This document shows, piece after piece, positions 34,607-42,781 of a stretch of 64,000 bases of DNA; within the stretch, counting starts at the first letter, position 1, and each line of letters begins with the position of its first letter. A program made the translations under genes and the position numbers. The DNA comes from Pseudomonadota bacterium (lineage in GTDB: Bacteria; Bdellovibrionota; Bdellovibrionia; Bdellovibrionales; JACTMU01). Where the stretch lies: assembly GCA_014584465.1 (NCBI GenBank), contig JACTMU010000080.1, positions 1-64,000 of the forward strand, in the 5' to 3' direction. Below the pieces are notes generated by a model. The model was not told the origin of the DNA, made no database searches, and saw only the letters and a list, made by a program, of their open reading frames with translations.

Positions 34607-35715
34607 GCGGGTTGGGAGGGTTGAAAGAAGGGGCGGAGCTCAGGTATGCGAGCAGGCATCTCATGGTAATTTTGTTTCCAAGCCTGGATTGTCTCCATAC
34701 ATAGGGAGATGGTCCATCCAGAGCATCGAGCCTTAAACTCACTCAAAACAAAATGGTAGAGCTCTTTTCGTAAATGAGAATCATATCGCAATTTGCCTGT
34801 GACACATGGAAGAAGCTCTGAGCTTGTAACGTAGCTTTCCATCCCAAAACGTTCCCGCATCAAATGGCGCTGTTCGGGTTGAATGCGAAGTGCACCCATT
34901 GCGAGCTGGACCACCTCATGCGGTTCAAAGGTGGTCGTGACCTGTTCAATCAGCTGTCGATAATGATCTTTCCAATTTTCATGCCAGATCAAGGGGTCGA
35001 GATAAAATGCGACAGGAAATCCTCGATCTGCGCAGAGACGCGCAGAATTCAAGCGCTCTTGAAGCGAGGCGGTGAGGTGTTCTTCGTGGTCGATGACCTC
35101 TTGAGGATTGAGAGACCAACTGAAGATCACATTTCGTCTGTGAGGGAGGTCCAAGAGATGGTCGACATAATTGGTTTTCGTTTTGAATTCCAGATACCAC
35201 TTTGGGTGATCAAAAAAGAACTCCATGAGTCTTGCGTTGTGAAGAGAGATGGAATCAAGTGCGAGACTGTCCATAGTTTCTCCAGTCCCTATACGAAGTT
35301 GACTCAAAGGGTTTTCATTGAACATGGTATGAAGTTCGTCGATCGCAGAATCAATATTGGAATAGAGTGTTGTGGTCGGAGTGTTGTGATAGCTCTGAAG
35401 ATAACAGTAGGAGCAATCCATGGGGCATTGGAGCCCCAGGTTCAGGACATAGTAGTTGCAGCAGGCAAGTCCCTTCTTAAAACCAGGGCATCTTTTAAAG
35501 AAGTTTCCTGGAAAAGGGAGGATGCAGAGTGTGCGTTTGCTCTTGGAGTACTGATCCGCCGAAAGCTCTCCGAGCTGAGCCGAGGATTTCAATTGAGGAA
35601 GTTGCCACGAAATGACCTCTTTGGGAAAGAGCCATTCCACTCTCTGGCCCAGTGGTGTGCCCTGAAGTTCTGGGGAGACCATCACCTTTTCGAAACGGGA
35701 GATCAATTGGACCAT
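34597..35715 (-). CDS. SPL-type radical SAM protein (spore photoproduct lyase-like)
   Basis: A 372-residue radical SAM protein. The [4Fe-4S] cysteines are in LQCPMDCSYCYLQSY (C-x3-C-x2-C) near residue 96-103, preceded by a FKKGLACCNYYVLN segment typical of spore-photoproduct-lyase relatives. Later segments include RIGTGETMDSLALD, LEFKTKTNYVDHLL, FSWSLNPQEVIDHEEHLTAS and FYLDPLIWHENW. True spore photoproduct lyase repairs thymine dimers, but this lineage does not sporulate and the group is widespread in non-sporeformers with unknown function, so DNA repair is only a possibility. It overlaps the upstream gene by 13 bases and forms a pair with it. Confidence 0.85.
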   Translation of the reverse strand: MVQLISRFEKVMVSPELQGTPLGQRVEWLFPKEVISWQLPQLKSSAQLGELSADQYSKSKRTLCILPFPGNFFKRCPGFKKGLACCNYYVLNLGLQCPMDCSYCYLQSYHNTPTTTLYSNIDSAIDELHTMFNENPLSQLRIGTGETMDSLALDSISLHNARLMEFFFDHPKWYLEFKTKTNYVDHLLDLPHRRNVIFSWSLNPQEVIDHEEHLTASLQERLNSARLCADRGFPVAFYLDPLIWHENWKDHYRQLIEQVTTTFEPHEVVQLAMGALRIQPEQRHLMRERFGMESYVTSSELLPCVTGKLRYDSHLRKELYHFVLSEFKARCSGWTISLCMETIQAWKQNYHEMPARIPELRPFFQPSQPAHR

Positions 35716-36518
35716 GGAGAGTTCTTTCTTAAGGTCTCAGAGACCTTTTGAAGACCATGAAGGGTCTGTTCAAAGGCCTCCATGGATTCGATCTGAAACC
35801 GTACTTCGATGGTTCCTTGATCTCCATGACGAGCCCATCTGGATGTAAGTTGGCGAGGCCAGGGAAGTTTTTGAATGGTTGCGGCCATGGTCTCATCGTA
35901 CTTGGTCGTTTTAGGAAATCTCAATCTTTCAAGGTGTGAGATCCATCTCTGGTCACAAAAAATCTCTTTGAAGCTGTGTCCCATGAGGCGCAGTTCACAT
36001 GCGAGTTCGAGGGCGCGCACTCCCTCGGATTTTGAGAGCTGCAAGTCTGGGATCTTGAGGAAGATGGGAGCATATTCCTCAAGACGAGGAAGTGAATTTA
36101 AGATCGAGATATCGCGAAAGCCAACTCGCTTTTCGTTGGCCCACGATTGAAAGGTCAAGGGCGTCTGAATCAATCTCTCCAAGATCCTGCGATGGGACTC
36201 ACTGTCCCGGATCTTCTTGAGGGCACAAAGTTGGGACCAACTCTCATCAAATAAATTCGTCCTTTGCAGGCAGACATAAAGACGTCCAAGCTCAACCAAT
36301 CCTAAGTCGGGGTGGCACTCATGGAGGCTCTCTGCAAGTGAAAGAGCCCTCTCTTCACAACGGTTCTGGGTGATCTCAAAGAGCGGAGCATCTTCATGGG
36401 ATGCTCGATCAAAGCCAGCCACAACCAAGCCGTTCCAAGTCACCACCGGAAGTGATCTTGGCCAAGGGACGACTGGGTGAAAGTTGAGATCCAGAGAAGC
36501 ATGTGTTAACTTTTTCAT
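35703..36518 (-). CDS. Hypothetical partner of the SPL-type protein
   Basis: A 271-residue protein, taking ATG 36518 (MKKLTHASLDLNFHPVVPWP). The frame extends 85 codons further but there it overlaps the divergent gene at 36591, so that start is unlikely. Segments such as VVTWNGLVVAGFDRASHED, LGLVELGRLYVCLQRTNLF, ESHRRILERLIQTPLTFQSW and GVRALELACELRLMGHSFKEI suggest a helical protein, somewhat like ParB/RepB-type helices, but I cannot assign a family. Its 3' end overlaps the radical SAM start by 13 bases, a constant-looking coupling that suggests joint function. Confidence 0.55.
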   Translation of the reverse strand: MKKLTHASLDLNFHPVVPWPRSLPVVTWNGLVVAGFDRASHEDAPLFEITQNRCEERALSLAESLHECHPDLGLVELGRLYVCLQRTNLFDESWSQLCALKKIRDSESHRRILERLIQTPLTFQSWANEKRVGFRDISILNSLPRLEEYAPIFLKIPDLQLSKSEGVRALELACELRLMGHSFKEIFCDQRWISHLERLRFPKTTKYDETMAATIQKLPWPRQLTSRWARHGDQGTIEVRFQIESMEAFEQTLHGLQKVSETLRKNSPWSN

Positions 36519-36590
36519 CGAGCCTAAGTAGCATGAGGAGGCAACCCTGTCCATTTCGAACCGGTTTAGGGAAGGTTTTTTGGGAGATCC

Positions 36591-37667
36591 ATGGCAGATT
36601 GGAGAAGTCGCGCAGAAATTGTGCATGATGTAGTCTATTTTGAGTACGTGTCGGCCGAGGTCGTCCGCACCAGTGAAGAGGTCTTTGTTTGGGATCTTGA
36701 TAAGACCTACCTTGACACCAAATGGGGAACGCTCAAGGAGCTTTTCGAAACGGCCTTTGAGAAGGCCTTTCAAAAGAGAAACGTACCAGGTACAGGTTCA
36801 CTTGTGCGTGGCTTGAGTGCAAGTTGGCAGGAGGTCACCGGGCAGAAGGTCTTTCCCATCTATTTTATTACAGCGTCCCCCCCACAGATTGAAGAGAAGA
36901 TTGTGGAGAAGCTGATTCTTGATGGAATCCAGCCGCTTGGAATCTTTTTTAAAGATAACCTGAAAAACTTAAAACCAAAACGGTTGTGGCGCCTGACCCA
37001 ACAGGTTGGATTTAAGCTTCAAGCGCTCCTTCAGTTGAGGATGAGACTTCATGAACATGTCCGGCAGGTGATGTGGGGTGATGACAGCGAGTCAGATGCG
37101 ATCATCTACTCACTCTATTCTGACATTTGTGCGCGACGACTCACGGAAAGGGAGCTTCGAGAGATCTTACGGGGTTTGCGCGTGATTGGCGAGCAAACGG
37201 AAATCATCCTTCGATTGCAGGGGCGAGTGCCGGAGAGGGATCCCGTTGAGAAGATCTACATCAACCTTGCTGTGGACACAGACCCCGATTACTACCTTAA
37301 ATTTGGACGAAGAGTGGTCCCGACCGACAACACCTTCCAGGCAGCCCTTGATCTTTACCAGGATCGAAGGATCAATTTTGAACAGGTAACTCGCGTCGCT
37401 CAGGATATGATCATGAACTATGGTTTTACGATCGAGGAGCTTGAAAGGAGTTTGAACAATCTCATTCGACGACAAACATTGGGGGCGCCGTGCGCGACGG
37501 AGTTGATCGATCGTCTTAAGGAGGAGGAACTTCTTACAATCCACTTTGCGCCGTCGATGGAACCTGCCGCAGTCAAAGATCAAGTTGGCCATCGCGTCTT
37601 TGAGCTTGAAGGAGAGCATGAGCCGTGGGTTCCCGAGAGGATTGATTATCTTCATGACTACCGCTGA
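36591..37667 (+). CDS. APP1-type (DUF2183) phosphatase domain protein
   Basis: A 358-residue protein with an N-terminal HAD-like catalytic pattern: VFVWDLDKTYLDTKWG (motif I D-x-D-x-T, about residues 33-39), then FPIYFITASPP (motif II with Thr/Ser), a lysine-rich segment (FKDNLKNLKPKRLWRL) and VMWGDDSESD (motif IV). This matches the phosphatidate-phosphatase APP1 catalytic domain, also found in Bdellovibrio-type bacteria. The C-terminal 160 residues are helical and acidic. Possible substrate phosphatidate, but untested. It is divergent from the SPL pair, with a 72-base gap. Confidence 0.7.
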   Translation: MADWRSRAEIVHDVVYFEYVSAEVVRTSEEVFVWDLDKTYLDTKWGTLKELFETAFEKAFQKRNVPGTGSLVRGLSASWQEVTGQKVFPIYFITASPPQIEEKIVEKLILDGIQPLGIFFKDNLKNLKPKRLWRLTQQVGFKLQALLQLRMRLHEHVRQVMWGDDSESDAIIYSLYSDICARRLTERELREILRGLRVIGEQTEIILRLQGRVPERDPVEKIYINLAVDTDPDYYLKFGRRVVPTDNTFQAALDLYQDRRINFEQVTRVAQDMIMNYGFTIEELERSLNNLIRRQTLGAPCATELIDRLKEEELLTIHFAPSMEPAAVKDQVGHRVFELEGEHEPWVPERIDYLHDYR

Positions 37668-37676
37668 GAGTCACCA

Positions 37677-38555
37677 CTATTCGAAGGTCAATGGGTATTG
37701 AGCAATAATGGGATCAGATTTAAAGCTCTTGAATCGAGCCCGGCTGAGGACTCTCTGAACACAGCGTTTGAGGGTTTCATCGGGGATGGAGCTCTCCATC
37801 ACTTCCGTCTCTGAGACCTCACCGGAGGGTTGGATGGTGAAGGAAAGCCTCATGGTTCCCTGACTTCGTGGGTCTTTCTTGATGTGTTGAAGGTAGCAAC
37901 GTTTAAAAAGGCTCCGTTGTCCCTGAATGATGCTGAAGATGTAGGAGTCTGACAAAGTGTCAGAGTTCTTTGTGGCTCGAATGGTCTCTTTGAGAGGGGT
38001 CTCTCTTGGTTTTGCAACGATTTGAGGAGATGGTTGTGGAGAGGTGGAGGTTTCAACTGGTTGGGGCAAGAGGGAAGAGGAGATGGTCAGAAGTTGGTTG
38101 GAACTTTGGAAGCCCATTTGGTCAAGTTCCTGATCTACGATTTCAATAATGCTGTTTTGGGGTGATTGAACGGATGAGGCTCGACCCCGAACCAGATGGA
38201 TCAGGATGCTTGTTCGATTGCCCTCCCATTCGGGTCTCTCCAAAACCACTTCTGTATCTTCTTCAAGAAAGACTCGATCTCCAGAGGTAAAAACAATGTG
38301 AGTCGTCCCTTGCGAAGCAGTTCTGATGCGAAAGAAGTTTCCAAGAGGAGTTTTGGCTTTGCCAATCTCAAACTGAGTAGAGTTGGGTCGTTTGATGTAG
38401 ACATTTTCTGAAATGGGTTCCAATGTCCCTAATGTTTCGTTTGTCGATAGGGATTGGGAGAAAAGTGGGCGAGCCCACTTCCAAAGTGGACGTCCCGCTA
38501 CAAGGAGCAAAATTCCCATAACAAGTGACATAGAGACCAGTAGGGCCTGCTTCAT
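37677..38555 (-). CDS. FecR-like / AgmX-PglI C-terminal-domain protein
   Basis: A 292-residue protein. It has an N-terminal membrane anchor (LLVSMSLVMGILLLVAG), a FecR-like middle (about 55-140; FFRIRTASQGTTHIVFTSGDRVFLEEDTEVV), a Ser/Pro-rich linker, and a C-terminal TonB-like domain of the AgmX/PglI type (about 205-292; FSIIQGQRSLFKRCYLQHIKKDP, MRLSFTIQPSGEVSETEVMES, CVQRVLSRARFKSF). The two cysteines near 223 and 270 are the pair typical of this domain. AgmX/PglI proteins are linked to gliding in Myxococcus, but the domain is widespread. It is convergent with the APP1-like gene and 59 bases downstream of secG. Confidence 0.7.
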   Translation of the reverse strand: MKQALLVSMSLVMGILLLVAGRPLWKWARPLFSQSLSTNETLGTLEPISENVYIKRPNSTQFEIGKAKTPLGNFFRIRTASQGTTHIVFTSGDRVFLEEDTEVVLERPEWEGNRTSILIHLVRGRASSVQSPQNSIIEIVDQELDQMGFQSSNQLLTISSSLLPQPVETSTSPQPSPQIVAKPRETPLKETIRATKNSDTLSDSYIFSIIQGQRSLFKRCYLQHIKKDPRSQGTMRLSFTIQPSGEVSETEVMESSIPDETLKRCVQRVLSRARFKSFKSDPIIAQYPLTFE

Positions 38556-38614
38556 ACTACCAGGATAGGGAAAGTCAGGAGGCCTTACAAGTCCCGGAGT
38601 TCTAGACCCGCGGA

Positions 38615-38992
38615 CTACTCTTGAGGATTAGGACTTTGGTCTTCTGGCGATGAGGGCGCTGGAGCCTCGGACGGAGTTGCTGCAGGCGCTTCCGGAGTCG
38701 TTGGCGGCGGAACTACGGCGGCGGGTCCTGCCGGAGCAAAGTCTTCGACCACACTGGTCATGTTGCGTGTCGAAAGGACTGTGAGGACCACACAAGTGAC
38801 CGCAAAGAGGATCGCTGCAAAACGGGTGATCTTCACCAAGAGGTTGACCCCCCCCGTTGCCCCCAGAACCGAATTAGATCCTCCACCACCGAAGGCACCT
38901 CCGATGGCTCCACCTTTGGAGTCTTGAAGAAGAACAAGTGCTATAAGTAGCAATGCTACGATCACATGAATGATGGCAATAAATGTGGTCAC
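38615..38992 (-). CDS. secG: Preprotein translocase subunit SecG
   Basis: A 125-residue small inner-membrane component of the Sec translocon. The first helix (IIHVIVALLLIALVLLQ) is followed by the family hallmark DSKGGAIGGAFGGG, then a second helix (FAAILFAVTCVVLTVLS). The last 45 residues form an Ala/Pro/Glu-rich extension of low complexity, a common variation. In many genomes secG follows tpiA; here it is separate, divergent from tmk. Confidence 0.93.
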   Translation of the reverse strand: MTTFIAIIHVIVALLLIALVLLQDSKGGAIGGAFGGGGSNSVLGATGGVNLLVKITRFAAILFAVTCVVLTVLSTRNMTSVVEDFAPAGPAAVVPPPTTPEAPAATPSEAPAPSSPEDQSPNPQE

Positions 38993-39157
38993 TTTGGAAA
39001 TCCCCCGCTTTTAAAGGAGCGACTATACAAGAGGAGTTGGGGAGCGTCCACTAGTATGGAGATATCAATTGGCTTTGCGTCATTGCCGGGGACTTGTCCA
39101 GAGACCAGAGAAGGATTGGACATTGACTTCGTGGTCGCTTCTCGTCAAAAGTTCGTT

Positions 39158-39796
39158 ATGGCATTTTTAGTGTTTGAGGGGCTGGATGGGTCGGGGAAGT
39201 CGACTCTGATCAACATGGTTGCAAAACTCTTAGAAGATAAGGGAATCGCCTTTGTTCAAACACGAGAGCCGGGTGGTACCCCTTTAGGTGAAGAGTTGCG
39301 CCAGGTTCTTTTGCGCAGGGAGGGGGATCCTCCTTGTCCACGGGCTGAGCTTCTTTTGTATGAAGCCATTCGGGCCCAACATGTCGACAGGGTCATCAGA
39401 CCCTCTTTAGATTCCGGGAAGTGGGTTTTGTGTGATCGCTTTACGGCGAGCACCTTAGCCTTTCAAGCCAAGGGGCGAGGTGTTGAGCGTCGTTCGATTG
39501 AGTGGCTCAATGGCTTTGCAAGTGGAGGTCTTCTTCCAGATTTGAATGTGCTCGTCCATGTTTCGGTGGCCACAAGCCTCCAGAGATTGAACCGGCGAGA
39601 GAGTGGCGCGGGGCAAGGGCTGGATCGTTTTGAGTCTGAGAGGCGCGACTTTCACGAGCGCGTTCGAGAGGGTTACCTTGAAGAGTATCAAAGAGATCCC
39701 AAGAGTTGGCTTCTCCTTGATGGGGAGAAGTCACCTGCGGAGCTCCTTTCTGAGTTGATCGAGGCGTTTAAGGAGCGAAGATGGCTCGCATCGTAG
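39158..39796 (+). CDS. tmk: Thymidylate kinase
   Basis: A 212-residue kinase phosphorylating dTMP to dTDP. P-loop FEGLDGSGKST (about residues 7-16), the TREPGGTPLGEELR segment, and DRFTASTLAFQAKGRG with the substrate-binding DR pair are all present. The frame extends 64 codons upstream to 38966, but that part overlaps secG and has no family similarity, so ATG 39158 is chosen. Its last 16 bases overlap holB: tmk, holB, ricT and tatD form one operon. Confidence 0.95.
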   Translation: MAFLVFEGLDGSGKSTLINMVAKLLEDKGIAFVQTREPGGTPLGEELRQVLLRREGDPPCPRAELLLYEAIRAQHVDRVIRPSLDSGKWVLCDRFTASTLAFQAKGRGVERRSIEWLNGFASGGLLPDLNVLVHVSVATSLQRLNRRESGAGQGLDRFESERRDFHERVREGYLEEYQRDPKSWLLLDGEKSPAELLSELIEAFKERRWLAS

Positions 39797-40746
39797 ATCA
39801 GATCAAAGGTCATGGTCAGCGTCTTCAAGCGCTGATTCGATGTGCACAGGAGGGGAGTCTTGGTTCTTCACTTCTTTTGTGTGGGCCATCGGGGGTGGGT
39901 AAGCGTCAGGTGGCTTTAGGTCTTGCTCAGATCCTGATTTGTGAAGGGGAGGGACTTGGCTGCGGAGTCTGTCCCGCCTGTCTTCGGGTCGAGAAACGCC
40001 AAAGTGAGAGCCTTTTGATGATTGAGGGGCAAGAGACCATCAAGATCGATGAGGTGCGAGAGGTGATCAAAGCGCTTTCGCTGGTGAAGTGGGGGCGGGC
40101 TCGAGTGGTTCTGATCGACGATGCGCATCTTATGACGGCTCAGGCCTGCAATGCTTTACTGAAAGTTCTCGAAGAGCCACCGAAAGATAGCTACTTTTTT
40201 TTGGTAACCCACCAAGAGAGGTCCCTTTTGTCGACGATTCGATCGCGTTGTGAGACCCTTCGATTTGGATACTTAAGCAGAGATGTGGTCGAAGAGGTCT
40301 GTGGTGTTTCGGGGTGGCTTGCCTCTCAGGGCAGTGTGGAGATGGCTCAGAAATTGGCAGACAGTGATTGGGAGCAGGCGCGCTCGAAATTGAACTCCTT
40401 TTTTTTCACGTTGCTTGAAGGAGATCGCTCCAAGGGGTTTGAGTTGGCTCGAGAATTGGCTCGGGATCGAACTCAGCTCACCTTTTTTTGTCGAGAAGGG
40501 CAAGCTCTGATGAGAGATGTTCGAATGAATCAAGAGGAGATTGCAATTTCGATGTTTGAAGATCAGCGTGAACTCATCCAGAGGTTGAACTCTCTTTCAG
40601 GTAATGCCATCTTAGAGGTGGGACAGTCGTTGATTCAGATGGAGAGAGATGCGTTCACCAACGTGGACCGCACGCTTCTTCTTGAGAATTTTTGGTTGGC
40701 CTCCAAAGAGATTTTCTCAGTCTCCTCGAATGAAGGAGGATTGTGA
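39781..40746 (+). CDS. holB: DNA polymerase III subunit delta'
   Basis: A 321-residue clamp-loader subunit. AAA+ features: GHGQRLQALIRC, P-loop GPSGVGKRQVALGLA (about 37-51), a zinc-binding set (GCGVCPACLRVE), the Walker-B-like VVLIDDAHLMTAQACNALLKVLEEPP and the STIRSRC sensor. It works with the gamma/tau and delta subunits to load the sliding clamp. It begins within tmk and ends on the start of ricT (TGATG), the conserved tmk-holB-ricT order seen in many bacteria. Confidence 0.93.
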   Translation: MARIVDQIKGHGQRLQALIRCAQEGSLGSSLLLCGPSGVGKRQVALGLAQILICEGEGLGCGVCPACLRVEKRQSESLLMIEGQETIKIDEVREVIKALSLVKWGRARVVLIDDAHLMTAQACNALLKVLEEPPKDSYFFLVTHQERSLLSTIRSRCETLRFGYLSRDVVEEVCGVSGWLASQGSVEMAQKLADSDWEQARSKLNSFFFTLLEGDRSKGFELARELARDRTQLTFFCREGQALMRDVRMNQEEIAISMFEDQRELIQRLNSLSGNAILEVGQSLIQMERDAFTNVDRTLLLENFWLASKEIFSVSSNEGGL

Positions 40747-41762
40747 TGATGACAACAGATATAAAGAAAGGAACTCCCTTGGATCTTTCCGGCATGCCGG
40801 CAAGTGTCCTTGAAGAGAGTGAGACCAACAGTTGGTTGCGGGTCGTCGGCGTTCGGTTTTCCGAAACGGGGCGGCTGGTCGATTTTGACGCTAAGGAGTT
40901 GAGCCTGAAACTCAATGATCCTGTCGTGGTGGATGACCCGGTTAAGGGGCTGCGATTGGGCTGGGTGGCAAAGCCGCCGATTCGTTTTGACAATGATCAA
41001 CTGAAGTTGAGACTGCGTCGAATCCTTCGAAGTGCCAACAATCAAGATCTGGAGAACTACCGGCAAATCGAGGAGCGTGAACGAAGAGGAATCGAGACCA
41101 CACAAAGGGCGGTCAACCGAATGGAACTTCCCATGAAGATCTTGCGAGTTGAGAGCACTTTGGATCGGCGAAAAACGACCGTCTACTTTGCCAGTGAAAG
41201 TCGAGTTGATTTTCGGGAGCTCCTCAAGGAGCTCGTTCACGATTTGAAGTCCAAGGTTGAATTGCGGCAGATTGGGGTGCGCGATGAGACCAAGAGAACG
41301 GGAGCTATTGGCATTTGTGGAGAGGAGCTTTGTTGCAGTCGTTTTCTCAACAGGTTTCACGGGGTGAGCATCAAGATGGCCAAGTATCAGGGGCTCTCAT
41401 TGAAACCGACCAAAGTGACTGGAATGTGCGGTCGCTTGAAGTGCTGTTTGGCCTACGAGAATGATCTCTACAAGGATGCCTCTCGAGGAGTTCCTCCTGT
41501 GGGAAGCTGTGTTCGCTGCAGTTCAGGTGTTTGTGGTGTCATTCAAAGCACCGATGTTTTGCGTCGACTTGTGACCGTAGAGATGGAGGATGGGACCATC
41601 AAGATCGAACCCCTAGACCATATCCTTGAAGTTCAGACAATGAAGGGCCAGGGTGGTCGTAGGGAATCCTCTTGGGACGAAGAGGTGAGCGAAGAGGTGG
41701 CTTCGCTCGACGAAGAGGAGGTTTCCGAAGGGGTCGTCGAAGAGATGGAGAGCGAGGAGTGA
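40746..41762 (+). CDS. ricT: PSP1-domain protein RicT
   Basis: A protein of about 338 residues with the PSP1 domain (WLRVVGVRFSETGRLVDFDA; VYFASESRVDFRELLKELV; RQIGVRDETKRTGAIGICGEELCCSRFL). The cysteine clusters in GICGEELCC and GMCGRLKCC match the family, in which such residues bind iron-sulfur clusters in Bacillus RicT. An acidic C-terminal tail (from about 300) is extra. The ATG at 40746, overlapping the holB stop as TGATG and six bases after AGGAGG, is preferred to GTG 40743. It ends on tatD with a GTGA overlap. Confidence 0.88.
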   Translation: MMTTDIKKGTPLDLSGMPASVLEESETNSWLRVVGVRFSETGRLVDFDAKELSLKLNDPVVVDDPVKGLRLGWVAKPPIRFDNDQLKLRLRRILRSANNQDLENYRQIEERERRGIETTQRAVNRMELPMKILRVESTLDRRKTTVYFASESRVDFRELLKELVHDLKSKVELRQIGVRDETKRTGAIGICGEELCCSRFLNRFHGVSIKMAKYQGLSLKPTKVTGMCGRLKCCLAYENDLYKDASRGVPPVGSCVRCSSGVCGVIQSTDVLRRLVTVEMEDGTIKIEPLDHILEVQTMKGQGGRRESSWDEEVSEEVASLDEEEVSEGVVEEMESEE

Positions 41763-42535
41763 ATCGTTCAGGCTTGATCGACATTCACTGTCATTTGGAG
41801 ATGATCAAAAAAGAGACAGGAGATGTGTTGAAGAGGGCTTTGGATGCAGGAGTGGATCGCTGCATCACCATTGGGACTCATCCCAAGGAGTTCTCCCAGG
41901 TGCTCCAGATTTCAGAGCGATGGAAGGTGCCGTGCACTTTGGGAGTTCATCCCCATGAGGCCTCTTTTTTTACTCAAGAGGTTGAAGAAGATCTCAGAGA
42001 GAAGTTGTTGAATCAGAGAGTTGTGGCAATGGGAGAGATGGGACTTGACTACCACTACAACCACTCTGAGCCCTCCATTCAGCGCAGAGCATTCGTCCGC
42101 CAATTGGAACTTGCCTGTGAATATGGATTTCCTGTTCAGATCCACACCAGGGAGGCCGAGGAGGATACGAGGTCCATTTTGCGTGATTTTTCTGGAAAGG
42201 TGACGGGCGTGTTCCACTGTTTTACAGGTACGATGGAGCTTGCAGAGTTTGCACTTGAAACGGGGTTTGACCTCTCGTTCAGTGGGATCGTGACCTTTAA
42301 GGGGGCGAAAGCGCTGCAGGAGGTTGCAAAGCGGGTCCCGTTGGATCGCATTCATGTCGAAACCGATGCTCCGTTCTTAGCGCCAGTTCCCTTGCGAGGT
42401 CAGGAGTGTGAACCATTTATGGTCACTCACACAGCCCAATTTTTGGCAAATCTTCGAGGGATCTCCACGGAGGAGTTGTCCCGAGAAACCTCCAAAAACT
42501 CATTGAGACTTTTTCCACGACTTAAGGATCTGTAA
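41759..42535 (+). CDS. tatD: TatD-family deoxyribonuclease / metal-dependent hydrolase
   Basis: A 258-residue TIM-barrel metal hydrolase, from GTG 41759, which overlaps the ricT stop (GTGA). Metal ligands are visible: DIHCHL (HxH) near residue 8, GEMGLDYHYN (Glu), QIHTREAEED (His), VFHCFTGT (His) and ETDAPFLAP (Asp). TatD-type enzymes have 3'-5' exonuclease or D-aminoacyl-tRNA deacylase-like activities. Last gene of the tmk-holB-ricT-tatD operon. Its stop codon lies inside a long hairpin (42525-42583). Confidence 0.92.
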   Translation: MNRSGLIDIHCHLEMIKKETGDVLKRALDAGVDRCITIGTHPKEFSQVLQISERWKVPCTLGVHPHEASFFTQEVEEDLREKLLNQRVVAMGEMGLDYHYNHSEPSIQRRAFVRQLELACEYGFPVQIHTREAEEDTRSILRDFSGKVTGVFHCFTGTMELAEFALETGFDLSFSGIVTFKGAKALQEVAKRVPLDRIHVETDAPFLAPVPLRGQECEPFMVTHTAQFLANLRGISTEELSRETSKNSLRLFPRLKDL

Positions 42536-42583
42536 CAAAACAACCTAGACATTTTACGCCTAGGTTGTTTTGTCACAGATCCT
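42525..42583 (+). terminator. 24-bp near-perfect inverted repeat across the tatD stop codon
   Basis: AGGATCTGTAACAAAACAACCTAG (42525-42548; given here as arms of 20 or fewer bases: AGGATCTGTAAC then AAAACAACCTAG) pairs with 42560-42583 with one mismatch in 24, around an 11-base loop. The tatD stop is in the left arm. The right arm contains TTGTTTTG but no U-run follows the hairpin, so it may act as a terminator on either strand or as a processing or stability element. Confidence 0.6.
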
Positions 42584-42781
42584 AACGACGCAGTGTGAAC
42601 TCTCCCTGGTGCATCGGCGCGGGGGTCGATGTGGAATCGCATTTTTCTTCGATTCGACGGAAGCTTGCCTTTTTCACAGCTCAATGTAAATGTACACGCA
42701 CGGATTGCATCTGTTTTGCAACGAGAAGCTGTCTTAAAAGCAGTGGTTAGGGACAGCGACGGACTGTGAGGAGGTCTTACT

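Noticed and set aside
35703-36773. Long form of the SPL partner gene starting at 36773
   Set aside because: The first 85 codons lie antisense to the APP1-like phosphatase gene and look like the shadow of that coding region.
38966-39157. Upstream extension of thymidylate kinase to 38966
   Set aside because: The extra 64 residues overlap secG on the other strand, show no similarity to kinases, and the P-loop protein starts normally at 39158.
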